A stretch of DNA of 7,189 nucleotides from Actinomycetota bacterium (GCA_013696185.1 JACCZA010000120.1:1-7189); one strand, 5' to 3'. Numbered from the stretch's first letter, positions 1-7,189 are shown. Made by a program: numbers and translations. Notes: a model not told the origin generated them from the sequence alone.

Positions 1-566
1 CGGCCGACCGCGTGCTTGCCCGTCAGGATCTCGCGGGCGACGGCACACGCCTCGTAGAGCTCCGCGAGCGGAATCGTCTCCTCGTGAGCCGCGATCTGGA
101 AGACCGAGTCGGCCGACGTGTAGACGATCCACTTGCCCGTGCGCTGATGCTCCTCGCCGAGCTCGTGGATGATCTCCGTGCCCGAGGCGGGCCGGTTTCC
201 GAGCACGCCCCGCGCCGTGCGGTGCATGAACGGGTCGATCACCTCGAAGGGGAAGCCGTGGGGGTACGTCGGCATCGCCTGCGGCGTGACGATGCCCATC
301 AGCTCCCAGTGGCCGGTGGTCGTGTCCTTGCCCTTCGAGCGCTGGACGAGCCGCCCCGCGACCGCCGGCGCGCCCGCCTGCGGCGGACACCCGGCGAGCG
401 GCTCCACGTTGCCGAGCCCGAGCGCCTCGAGGTTCGGCAGGTCGAGACCGCCGACCGCGCGCGCGACGTTGCCGAGGGTGTCGGAGCCCTCGTCGCCGTA
501 CTCGTCGGCGTCCGGCAGCGCGCCCGCGCCGACGGCGTCGAGCACGATCACGCAGGCGCGGGGCAG
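1..566 (-). CDS. deoB: Phosphopentomutase DeoB, N-terminal part (C-terminus beyond left edge)
   Basis: Interconverts ribose-1-phosphate (or deoxyribose-1-phosphate) and the 5-phosphate, linking nucleoside phosphorolysis to pentose metabolism; cytoplasmic, alkaline-phosphatase superfamily. Translation of the minus strand gives an N-terminus reading PRACVIVLDAVGAGALPDAD, where the Asp of VLDAVG is the first metal ligand. It is followed by EYGDEGSDTLGNVARAVGGL, then GKDTTTGHWELMG containing the Thr that carries the phosphate in this family, then YTSADSVFQIAAHEE, and runs off the window at LTGKHAVGR, all family hallmarks. About 188 codons are visible; the family is usually near 390 residues, so roughly the second half is missing. 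No ATG, GTG or TTG lies in frame between the upstream stop (678-680) and the GTG at 551. I chose CTG at 566, which gives MPRACVIVLDAVG and has GGGAGG 4 nt upstream. GTG at 551 is the alternative but would leave only four residues before the metal Asp. Identity is certain; the start is not. Confidence 0.93.
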   Translation of the reverse strand, partial: MPRACVIVLDAVGAGALPDADEYGDEGSDTLGNVARAVGGLDLPNLEALGLGNVEPLAGCPPQAGAPAVAGRLVQRSKGKDTTTGHWELMGIVTPQAMPTYPHGFPFEVIDPFMHRTARGVLGNRPASGTEIIHELGEEHQRTGKWIVYTSADSVFQIAAHEETIPLAELYEACAVAREILTGKHAVG

Positions 567-673
567 CGGGCCTCCCGGTAGCGGTCGAGCGCGACGCGTG
601 CGCCCTCGGCGGGAACGACCCGGTCCCTCGTCTCGCGCGGCGCGCTCGCGTCTGGTGCTGCCGGTCGGGCCAC
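548..673 (-). CDS. Possible leaderless 41-codon leader ORF overlapping the deoB start
   Basis: This open frame upstream of deoB runs from GTG at 673 to TGA at 548-550 and encodes an Arg/Ala/Pro-rich peptide ending in ALDRYREARCPAPA. The GTG falls exactly seven positions after the last base of a TAGAAT -10-like box (680-685), where transcription would be expected to start, so it could be read as a leaderless message. Its stop overlaps the alternative deoB GTG as GTGA and lies 16 nt inside the reading frame that starts at the deoB CTG, an arrangement that would allow translational coupling. I recognise no homologue, and codon composition is only weakly coding-like (several codons end in A). It may simply be the untranslated deoB leader, since stop-free stretches are common in such GC-rich DNA. 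Confidence 0.25.
   Translation of the reverse strand: MARPAAPDASAPRETRDRVVPAEGARVALDRYREARCPAPA
571..576 (-). promoter_or_regulatory. Shine-Dalgarno sequence deciding the deoB start
   Basis: The minus strand reads GGGAGG here, a strong anti-16S match. It lies 4 nt before the CTG at 566 and 19 nt before the GTG at 551. Spacing therefore favours the unusual CTG start, though 4 nt is at the short end of what works. Confidence 0.5.
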
Positions 674-678
674 CCGGC

Positions 679-684
679 TATTCT
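679..684 (+). promoter_or_regulatory. Candidate -10 box driving the 44-residue membrane protein gene (TATTCT)
   Basis: TATTCT fits the TAnnnT core of actinobacterial -10 elements. The expected transcription start is about 691, two bases before the GTG at 693, implying an essentially leaderless message; this suits the lack of a good ribosome binding site before that gene. No clear -35 is visible. Confidence 0.4.
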
Positions 685-685
685 A
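680..685 (-). promoter_or_regulatory. Candidate -10 box driving deoB (TAGAAT)
   Basis: The minus strand reads TAGAAT, a 5/6 match to the sigma-70-type TATAAT, in an otherwise extremely GC-rich region. The predicted transcription start is about position 673, which is the G of a GTG codon and leaves 107 nt to the deoB CTG. I see no convincing -35 hexamer at the usual distance. It shares its bases with the rightward -10 box at 679-684. Confidence 0.4.
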
Positions 686-692
686 GGTCGCC

Positions 693-827
693 GTGCGCAC
701 CGTTCTCGGACTCTTCGCAATCGCGCTCTTCATCGTGGGCGTGATCGCGCTCGCGGGCAGCGTCACATACCTCGTCGTCAGGCTGACGCCGACCCGCAAG
801 CCCGACGAGCCGACCGAGAGCGCCTGA
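693..827 (+). CDS. Small single-pass membrane protein, 44 residues, function unknown
   Basis: The only convincing gene on the plus strand. GTG at 693 opens a 44-codon frame ending in TGA at 825-827. Residues about 3-29 form one continuous hydrophobic helix (beginning TVLGLFAIALFIVGVIALAG). A short hydrophilic tail of about 15 residues follows, with Arg30, Arg35 and Lys36 and then acidic and Thr/Pro residues (RKPDEPTESA). The positive charges after the helix suggest that the tail faces the cytoplasm. There is no cleavable signal site or catalytic motif. The frame reads as genuine protein, with a clean hydrophobic block and GC-ending codons. It starts right after a -10-like box and has only AGG at 685-687 as a possible ribosome site. 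It diverges from deoB and meets ald tail to tail with a 3-nt gap. Function unknown; small membrane proteins of this type often modulate a larger membrane complex, but nothing here names the partner. Confidence 0.6.
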   Translation: MRTVLGLFAIALFIVGVIALAGSVTYLVVRLTPTRKPDEPTESA

Positions 828-860
828 CGGTCAGACCCGCGTGAGCGGGAGGACGTCCTC
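824..860. terminator. Cluster of three short inverted repeats at the convergent gene ends (possible bidirectional terminator)
   Basis: Three perfect inverted repeats lie in a row: CTGACGGTCAG at 824-834, which contains the stop codons of both convergent genes; CCCGC-gtga-GCGGG at 836-849, a 5-bp stem closed on the plus strand by a GUGA (GNRA-type) tetraloop; and GAGGACGTCCTC at 849-860. There is no T-run, so a classical intrinsic terminator is not shown. The last two repeats lie inside the 3' end of ald coding sequence. The position between converging genes is what suggests a termination role. Confidence 0.3.
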
Positions 861-1955
861 GAGCGGCGTGTGGGAGAGACCGTGGGCCTCTGCCACGGCG
901 CCGTACGTGATCCTGCCGCCGAGCACGTTCACGCCGCGGGCGAGCGCCGGGTCTCGGGTCACCGCCTCCGCCAGCCCGTGCTCGGCGATCGCCTCCACGT
1001 AGGGCAGCGTGGCGTTCGTGAGAGCGAGCGTCGAGGTGATCGGCACTGCGCCCGGCATGTTGGCGACGCAGTAGTGCGTGACGCCGTCGACCTCGTAGAC
1101 GGGCTCGCTGTGAGTCGTCGGGCGCGAGGTCTCCGCGCACCCACCCTGGTCGATCGCCACGTCGCAGAGGACTGCTCCGTTCTTCATCTCGCGCACCATC
1201 GAGCGCGTGATCAGCTTGGGAGCGAGCGCGCCCGGAATCAGCACGGCGCCGATCACGACGTCCGCCTCGGCGACGGACTCCTCGATCTGCAGGCTGGACG
1301 ACATGAGCAGGCTGACACGACCGGACAGCACTTCCTCGAGGTGGCGCATGCGGTCGATCGAGCGGTCGAGGATCGTCACCTGGGCGCCGAGGCCGAGCGC
1401 GATCACCGCGGCGTTGTAGCCCACCATGCCGCCTCCGATCACGACGACCCGGCCCGGCGCCACGCCGGCCACTCCACCGAGCAGCAGGCCACGGCCTCCG
1501 CGCGGCTTCTCGAGGAAGGAGGCGCCCGCCTGCGCCGCGAGTCGGCCCGCGACCTCGCTCATCGGTGCGAGCAGCGGCAGGACGCGACCGTCGGTCTCGA
1601 CAGTCTCGTAGGCGACCGCCGCGATGCCGCTGCCGACGAGCGCGCGGGTGAGCGCCTCGTCGGCAGCGATGTGGAGGTACGTGAACAGTACGAGCCCCTC
1701 CCGCAACCGGCGGTACTCGGGCTCGATCGGCTCCTTCACCTTGAGCAGGAGCTCCGCGTCTCCCCCGACGTCCTCGACGGACACCAGGCGGGCTCCGGCG
1801 GCCGCGTAGGCACCGTCGGAGAAGGCGCTGCCCGTTCCCGCCCCGTGCTCGACGAGCACCTCGTGACCGCGCTGGACGAGCTCGCGTGCGCCCGCGGGGG
1901 TGAGCGCGACGCGGTACTCGTCGGGCTTGATCTCCTTGGCGACGCCGATCTTCAT
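831..1955 (-). CDS. ald: Alanine dehydrogenase (NAD-dependent)
   Basis: Catalyses reversible oxidative deamination of L-alanine to pyruvate and ammonia with NAD; a cytoplasmic enzyme, hexameric in the family. The product is 374 residues, the normal length. It opens MKIGVAKEIKPDEYRVALTP. The expected catalytic and binding residues are present: Arg15, Lys74 in LKVKEP, His95 in FTYLHIAA and Asp269 in VAIDQGGC. The Rossmann dinucleotide loop is VVIGGGMVGYNAA at about 171-183, and the conserved NMPGAVPITST and LTNATLPYV stretches follow. I chose ATG at 1955 because the family begins exactly there; an in-frame extension to 2003 adds 16 residues with no family resemblance. There is no ribosome site before the ATG, but a -10-like box lies 12 nt upstream, so the message probably has almost no leader. 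The gene is separated from the reductase upstream by 175 nt and is likely its own transcription unit, converging on the small membrane protein gene. Confidence 0.97.
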   Translation of the reverse strand: MKIGVAKEIKPDEYRVALTPAGARELVQRGHEVLVEHGAGTGSAFSDGAYAAAGARLVSVEDVGGDAELLLKVKEPIEPEYRRLREGLVLFTYLHIAADEALTRALVGSGIAAVAYETVETDGRVLPLLAPMSEVAGRLAAQAGASFLEKPRGGRGLLLGGVAGVAPGRVVVIGGGMVGYNAAVIALGLGAQVTILDRSIDRMRHLEEVLSGRVSLLMSSSLQIEESVAEADVVIGAVLIPGALAPKLITRSMVREMKNGAVLCDVAIDQGGCAETSRPTTHSEPVYEVDGVTHYCVANMPGAVPITSTLALTNATLPYVEAIAEHGLAEAVTRDPALARGVNVLGGRITYGAVAEAHGLSHTPLEDVLPLTRV

Positions 1956-1967
1956 CGAGGCGGCGGA

Positions 1968-1973
1968 ACGATA
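1968..1973 (-). promoter_or_regulatory. Candidate -10 box for ald (TATCGT)
   Basis: The minus strand reads TATCGT preceded directly by TG, fitting the TAnnnT core. Transcription would begin near 1961, giving a leader of about 6 nt before the ald ATG at 1955. This agrees with the absence of a Shine-Dalgarno sequence. A TTGCTC hexamer lies 14 nt further upstream, too close for an ideal -35. Confidence 0.35.
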
Positions 1974-2015
1974 CAACCTGGCCAGCCGAGCAAGCCGGCA
2001 CACACATCGTCACGA

Positions 2016-2034
2016 AACCGGCACAGAGCCGGCT
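2016..2034 (-). terminator. Weak hairpin downstream of the aldo/keto reductase, possible end of the pyrG operon
   Basis: On the minus strand CCGGC-tctgt-GCCGG forms a perfect 5-bp stem with a 5-nt loop, extended by a G-U and an A-U pair. Its 3' side runs into TTTC. It lies about 100 nt after the reductase stop and before the ald promoter, where the operon transcript would be expected to end. The T-run is only three bases and partly inside the stem, so this is suggestive only. The rest of the 1956-2130 gap shows nothing further that I can support. Confidence 0.25.
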
Positions 2035-2130
2035 CCCGCCCATCCAGATCTCGGCGATAGGCTCGCAGCGGGTGGTGGGATGGGGTGCCCCGAGGCGTCC
2101 GAGTCGCCCGAGGCGCCGGCGGCGACGGAC

Positions 2131-2910
2131 TCACGCGCCCGCCAGGCGCTCGACCAGGGCACGCTCCTCCGGCCCGAGCCACGGCGGCCTGCCCGCCCCT
2201 GCGTTCGCCCGCGCGTGCTCCGGGCTCGAGGTCGCGGGGATGACGACGTCCACCCGGGGGTCGGAGAGCGCCCACTTGAGCAGTGCCTGCGCCCAGGACT
2301 CGATCCCGAAGCGGCGCAGGGGCTCCAGCTGCCCGGCGGTCGGCCGGCGCCGCAGGAGCTCCCCCTCCCCGAGCGGGCGCATCACGATCACGGCGAGCCC
2401 GAGCTCCTCGGCGAGCGGCAGGAGGAGCTCCTCGGAGCGCCGGTCACGCGGGTTGAGCGGCAGCTGCACGGTCTCGAAGCGCCCGGAGCGCATCGCCGTC
2501 GCGAGCTCGTCGAAGGCCGGGGCGGCGTAGTGCGTGACGCCGAGTCGCCCGATCCGGCCCGCTTCCCGCTCCTCTTCGAGCCAGGGCAGGTGCTCGCGCC
2601 AGGCGACGAGGTTGTGCACCTGCTCGACCTCGACCCGGCCGAACCAGGCGAGCTGCCGCGCCAGCTGCGCGCGCCCCTCCACGCCCGAGGCGGTCCAGAT
2701 CTTCGTCGCGACCGACGCCTCCCCGCGTCTGCCTGCGAGCGCACGGGCGAGCGAGGACTCCGCCGGCCCGTACATCGGCGAGCTGTCGGCGAGCCGGATG
2801 CCCGCGTCGAGGGCCGCGCCGACCACCTCCGCCGCCAGCCGCTCGTTCCCGGAGAAGGTGTTCCAGGTGCCGAGGCCGACGACCGGCCCGAGGCGGCGCT
2901 CCTCCAGCAC
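2131..2910 (-). CDS. Aldo/keto reductase family oxidoreductase, short form
   Basis: Predicted NADPH-dependent reductase of aldehydes or ketones with a TIM-barrel fold, cytoplasmic; the substrate cannot be told from sequence. GTG at 2910 gives 259 residues, shorter than the 280-330 usual for the family. The barrel start GLGTWNTF is at about 12-19. The full catalytic tetrad is present: Asp42 and Tyr47 in ADSSPMYG, Lys69 in ATKIW and His98 in QVHNLV. The C-terminal cofactor segment is IPATSSPEHARANAGAG. The N-terminal hairpin is abbreviated: LEERRLG is followed directly by PVVGLGT, without the usual few residues of the type RTGLxV. It begins 7 nt after the stop of the DUF3866 gene, so it is surely co-transcribed. 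The ribosome site is weak (AGG in TAGGCTGG). No TTG or ATG alternative nearby fits better; a CTG at 2916 is possible. Family assignment is firm, specific role unknown. Confidence 0.9.
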   Translation of the reverse strand: MLEERRLGPVVGLGTWNTFSGNERLAAEVVGAALDAGIRLADSSPMYGPAESSLARALAGRRGEASVATKIWTASGVEGRAQLARQLAWFGRVEVEQVHNLVAWREHLPWLEEEREAGRIGRLGVTHYAAPAFDELATAMRSGRFETVQLPLNPRDRRSEELLLPLAEELGLAVIVMRPLGEGELLRRRPTAGQLEPLRRFGIESWAQALLKWALSDPRVDVVIPATSSPEHARANAGAGRPPWLGPEERALVERLAGA

Positions 2911-2917
2911 GGCCAGC

Positions 2918-3904
2918 CTAGCGGGCGAGACCGCGCGCGAGCGCGCCCGCCGCGAAGGCTGCCTGGAAGAACGTCGGGTCGTCCTCGGGGCCGCGGCCCA
3001 TGTGCTCGAGCGGCAGGCCGGCGCACGCCGCTCGCCATCCGCTCGCGTCGACCTCCTGCCGGGGCTCGAGCCAGGGCGGCGCCTCGAAGCCCTGCGGCCA
3101 CGCGACGGTGACACGCCCCAGGCAGAGCTCGAGCACCGCGCGCGTGTGGTGCGAGATCCCTCGGTGCCGCTCGCGCGGATCGGCGGCGGAGACCCGGGGC
3201 GCGAGGATCGGCGAGCCCCCGAGCGCGCTCGCCGCGCTCGCAGCCTCCGCGAGCGCCAGGGCGCCGTGCCCGAGCTTCGTGCCGGTGCCGACGATGCCCG
3301 GCCCGACCGAGCAGACGACCGCCCCGAAGCCCCGCCCCGCCGCCCAGGCGAGCGCGGAGGCACCGCTCACGCACTGGACGTCGCCGTCGAGGCACGCTCC
3401 GACAGCGATCGACGTCTCGAGCAGCGCCCGTGAGCGCAGCGCGCGGACGGCGTCCGACAGCGAGACCGGCAGCGCCCCGCCCGGCAGCTGCGCGTAGGCC
3501 ACCCGGACGCCGCGCCCGATCCCGGCGCAGACCGGGGCGAGCTGGCTGTGGAGGGGGCAGAGCACGACGGGCATGCCCGCGAGCGTCTCGGCGAGCGGGT
3601 CGTCCTCCTCGGCGTGCCGCACGGCGGCCTGCAGCGGCGTGTACGGCAGCTTCATCACGTGCGCCCCGGGCTCGGCCGGCAACTCGAGCCCCCGGGTCAG
3701 GTTGGCGTAGAGGACGTCGAAGCCGCCCGAGCCGAGCCCGAGGGCGCGCGCCTGCACGTTCACGAGCACGTCGTCGCCGGCCGCGACAGGCCCCGTCAGG
3801 CGTGGGTAGGCCACGCAGGGAGCCCCTTCGACCTCGCAGCGCACCAGGCCGTCCAGCCGCTCGACGATCCGGGTGACCGAGCCGCGGCGCAGGCTAAGCG
3901 GCAT
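2918..3904 (-). CDS. DUF3866 family protein, function unknown
   Basis: A 328-residue conserved protein with no assigned activity. I recognise the family from its signature segments: an N-terminal beta-rich part (about 5-75: RRGSVTRIVERLDG, then AYPRLTGPVAAGDDVLVN, ending DVLYANLTRG), HVMKLPYTPLQ at about 82-92, MPVVLCPLHSQLAPV at about 111-125, VGPGIVGTGTKLGHG at about 200-214, the His/Arg-rich ADPRERHRGISHHT at about 241-254, and MGRGPEDDPTFFQAA near the end. There is no signal peptide or membrane segment, so it is probably cytoplasmic. The clustered conserved His, Arg and Asp residues and the glycine-rich loop look like an enzyme active site, which is inference. ATG at 3904 lies inside the last codons of the M20 peptidase gene (11-nt overlap), with GAGG 9 nt upstream, indicating translational coupling. 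In other Gram-positive lineages the family often sits near nucleotide-related or xerD/deoB genes, as I recall it. Confidence 0.88.
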   Translation of the reverse strand: MPLSLRRGSVTRIVERLDGLVRCEVEGAPCVAYPRLTGPVAAGDDVLVNVQARALGLGSGGFDVLYANLTRGLELPAEPGAHVMKLPYTPLQAAVRHAEEDDPLAETLAGMPVVLCPLHSQLAPVCAGIGRGVRVAYAQLPGGALPVSLSDAVRALRSRALLETSIAVGACLDGDVQCVSGASALAWAAGRGFGAVVCSVGPGIVGTGTKLGHGALALAEAASAASALGGSPILAPRVSAADPRERHRGISHHTRAVLELCLGRVTVAWPQGFEAPPWLEPRQEVDASGWRAACAGLPLEHMGRGPEDDPTFFQAAFAAGALARGLAR

Positions 3905-5015
3905 CGCGCGCGGCCTCGACGAGCCCGAGCGTGACGTCGACCATGCGCTCCAGGTCCTCCACCGCGATCCGCTCGTCCGGCGTGTGGATGTCGATCATCC
4001 CGTTGGCGAGGTTGACGCAGGCGAGCCCGCGGTCGTTGAAGACGTTCGCGTCGGCGCCCCCGCCGCTCAGGCCGAAGCGGGGCTCGTACCCGGAGCGGGA
4101 GAGCGCCCGCGCGGCGAGCTCGATTGCGGGATCGCTCCGCCGGAAGCGGTAGCCGCGGTAGCTCCGCCGGCCCGTCGTCTCGACGGCGCAGTCGCCCTCG
4201 CTCGCCGCGAACGCGATCACGTCGAGCATCTCCTGCAGGAGCTCGGCGAGCCGGTGCTCGTCATGGCAACGCACCTCGGCGAGGAAGCTGCAGCGCTCGG
4301 GGACGATGTTCCCGGCGCTTCCACCCACGATCGTGCCCACGTTCGCCGTCGCCTCCGCGTCGATCCGCCCGAGGCGGAGATCGGCGATCGCCCGGGCGGC
4401 GGCCGCGATCGCCGAGCGGCCCTCCTCCGGGTACATGCCCGCGTGGGCGGCGCGCCCGCGGAAGCGCACCTCGAGCGCATGGGAGTAGGGCGCACCGAGG
4501 ATCACGTCGCCGATCGGCGCCGCATGGTCGTAGACGTAGCCGGTCCGCGCCGCCAGCCGGTTCTCGTCGAAGGCGGAGGCACCGAGCAGCCCGACCTCCT
4601 CCTTGGGCGTGAAGAGGAGCTCCACGCCCGCGTGCGCGCGCCCCTCCTCGACGACGCGCCGCGCGGCATCCAGCATCACGGCGACCGCCGCCTTGTCGTC
4701 AGCGCCGAGGATCGTGCCACCCGCGTTCCGCACCATCCCGTCCTCGACGACGGGCTCGATCGGTCCCTCCGGCGGCACCGTGTCGAGGTGCGCGCAGAGG
4801 AAGATCGGGGTGCCCGCGGTCTGCGTTCGCTCGAGCCGGCAAAGCAGGTTCCCGATCGTCGAGCCGACCTCGGCGGCCGCTCCGTCCTCGGCGACCTCGA
4901 GGCCCAGCTCGCGCAGGTACGCGATCACCCGGTCGGCCACCGCCCGCTCCTGCCCGGGGGGGCTCGGGATCGCGGCGAGCTCGGTGAAGAGGTCGAGAAC
5001 CCCGGGGACGGCCAC
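3894..5015 (-). CDS. M20 family metallopeptidase, PepT-like (tripeptidase-type)
   Basis: Predicted two-zinc aminopeptidase or amidohydrolase acting on short peptides in the cytoplasm; exact substrate unknown. The 373-residue product has the whole M20 ligand set: His76 and Asp78 in CAHLDTVPP, the bridging Asp in GADDKAA (106-107), the catalytic and ligand Glu pair 139-140 in TPKEEVGLLG, Asp163 in YVYDHAAP, and His344 in IDIHTPDE. The lid/dimerisation domain lies between, with GRAAHAGMYPEEGRSAI at about 187-203. TPKEEVGLLGA and the GADDKAAVAV stretch resemble the PepT/PepT2-like branch rather than carboxypeptidase G2 or ArgE. GTG at 5015 is the start, with AGGA (minus strand, 5023-5026) 7 nt upstream. 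It follows pyrG by 38 nt and overlaps the DUF3866 gene at its 3' end, so it sits in the middle of the operon. No key residue is missing. Confidence 0.93.
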   Translation of the reverse strand: MAVPGVLDLFTELAAIPSPPGQERAVADRVIAYLRELGLEVAEDGAAAEVGSTIGNLLCRLERTQTAGTPIFLCAHLDTVPPEGPIEPVVEDGMVRNAGGTILGADDKAAVAVMLDAARRVVEEGRAHAGVELLFTPKEEVGLLGASAFDENRLAARTGYVYDHAAPIGDVILGAPYSHALEVRFRGRAAHAGMYPEEGRSAIAAAARAIADLRLGRIDAEATANVGTIVGGSAGNIVPERCSFLAEVRCHDEHRLAELLQEMLDVIAFAASEGDCAVETTGRRSYRGYRFRRSDPAIELAARALSRSGYEPRFGLSGGGADANVFNDRGLACVNLANGMIDIHTPDERIAVEDLERMVDVTLGLVEAARDAA

Positions 5016-5053
5016 AGACCGATCCTACGAGGCGAGCGGCTCGAGGCCCGGCA

Positions 5054-6747
<1,694 letters not shown>

Positions 6748-6751
<4 letters not shown>

Positions 6752-7189
6752 GCGGGCCTCCTGCCGAGGCGGTCGAGCGAGGAGACGAGCGGCGTCCGCT
6801 CGGTCAGGGCGCCGAGCGAGCGGGTCTCGCCGAGAGCGGTGAGGGCGCCGAGGCCTGCGATCAGCGCGAGGCGACGGGTTCCCGTGAAGCGCTCCACGGA
6901 ACCGAAACCTAGCACGGCGCCGAGCAGGTTCGAGCCTCCGTCACCGAGCATCGCCATCTCGCGCAGATCGTAGGGAAGCAGGACGACGGCGCCCACGGCG
7001 TACGCCTGCGCGGGCCCGCGCAGCACGCAGGCGCCGAGCAGGAACGCCTTGAGCGCGCGCCCGGGGCGGGTGTCGAGCTGGTTGACGGCGTTCGCCGAGA
7101 GCCCGATCAGCGCCGCCGCGGAGAGCGAGCGCGTGGCGGCGAGCGCGATCGCCGGGATCCCGAGCAGCTTGAGCAGGCCCGTACCGCTG
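6748..7189 (-). CDS. GT4 (MraY/WecA-like) phosphosugar transferase, C-terminal part (N-terminus beyond right edge)
   Basis: Predicted integral membrane enzyme transferring a sugar-1-phosphate from a UDP-sugar to a polyprenyl phosphate carrier, as in peptidoglycan or wall-glycan synthesis. Only the last 146 residues are visible; reading is open to the window edge. Hydrophobic helices alternate with short loops: about residues 4-34, 52-77 and 110-125. The loop SANAVNQLDTRPGRALK and the downstream MLGDGGSNLLGAVLG (about 6920-6955) match the cytoplasmic active-site loops of the family, the Asp of GDGGSN being the conserved acidic residue. The tail SSLDRLGRRPA is typical of the non-MraY actinobacterial and Firmicute members I recall. 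Which sugar is used cannot be read here, and it is probably not MraY itself, whose loops differ. It ends in TGA overlapping the pyrG GTG, so the two are translated together. Confidence 0.82.

Noticed and set aside
12..744. Plus-strand frames of about 190 codons opposite deoB
   Set aside because: DeoB on the other strand is unambiguous; these are shadows without motifs.
1956..2003. N-terminal extension of ald to an upstream ATG at 2003
   Set aside because: The extra 16 residues do not match the family, and the candidate -10 box would lie inside the extension.
778..2043. A 421-codon minus-strand frame overlapping ald in another phase
   Set aside because: Arg/Ala/Gly-rich out-of-frame reading of ald; the true frame carries every alanine dehydrogenase motif.
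870..2060. A 396-codon plus-strand open frame opposite ald
   Set aside because: Shadow of ald, low-complexity His/Arg/Asp-rich translation, no ribosome site or family resemblance.
2070..2130. Two copies of CGCCTCGGG (minus strand) and small palindromes after the reductase stop
   Set aside because: Short GC-rich repeats of this size are expected by chance in this composition and form no convincing array or strong hairpin.

Overview
This is a very GC-rich chromosomal window whose codons end almost always in G or C. Its protein variants and gene order suggest a deep-branching actinobacterium, most likely of the Thermoleophilia (Gaiellales/Solirubrobacterales) type. That placement is an inference from remembered homologues, not a search. 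Nothing points to a plasmid, phage or transposon: there is no transposase, integrase, tRNA, CRISPR array or long repeat. No gene-free stretch exceeds 300 bases.

Right half and centre (7189 down to 2131, minus strand): a compact five-gene operon-like run. It reads, in transcription order: the C-terminal part of a membrane GT4/MraY-WecA-like phosphosugar transferase (cut by the window edge); pyrG (CTP synthase), whose GTG start overlaps the previous stop as GTGA; an M20 metallopeptidase of the PepT-like group, 38 nt later; a DUF3866 protein that overlaps the peptidase by 11 nt; and a short aldo/keto reductase 7 nt after that. A weak hairpin about 100 nt beyond the reductase may end the transcript.

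Left half: ald (alanine dehydrogenase, minus strand) has its own probable promoter with a very short leader. Next comes a divergent pair sharing one AT-rich heptamer at 679-685. One arm runs rightward into a 44-residue single-pass membrane protein (693-827) that meets ald tail to tail. The other runs leftward into deoB (phosphopentomutase, N-terminal part only; the rest lies off the left edge).

The genes cover nucleotide supply (CTP synthase), nucleoside/pentose salvage (DeoB), alanine/pyruvate exchange (Ald), peptide turnover (M20) and lipid-linked sugar chemistry (GT4), plus one conserved protein of unknown function (DUF3866).

No clearly new multi-gene system is visible. The points most worth a second look are the deoB/small-membrane-protein divergent promoter with apparently leaderless GTG starts on both strands, the deoB start (apparently CTG, overlapped by a possible 41-codon leader ORF), His replacements at two normally conserved positions in CTP synthase, and the DUF3866 gene embedded in the pyrG operon.
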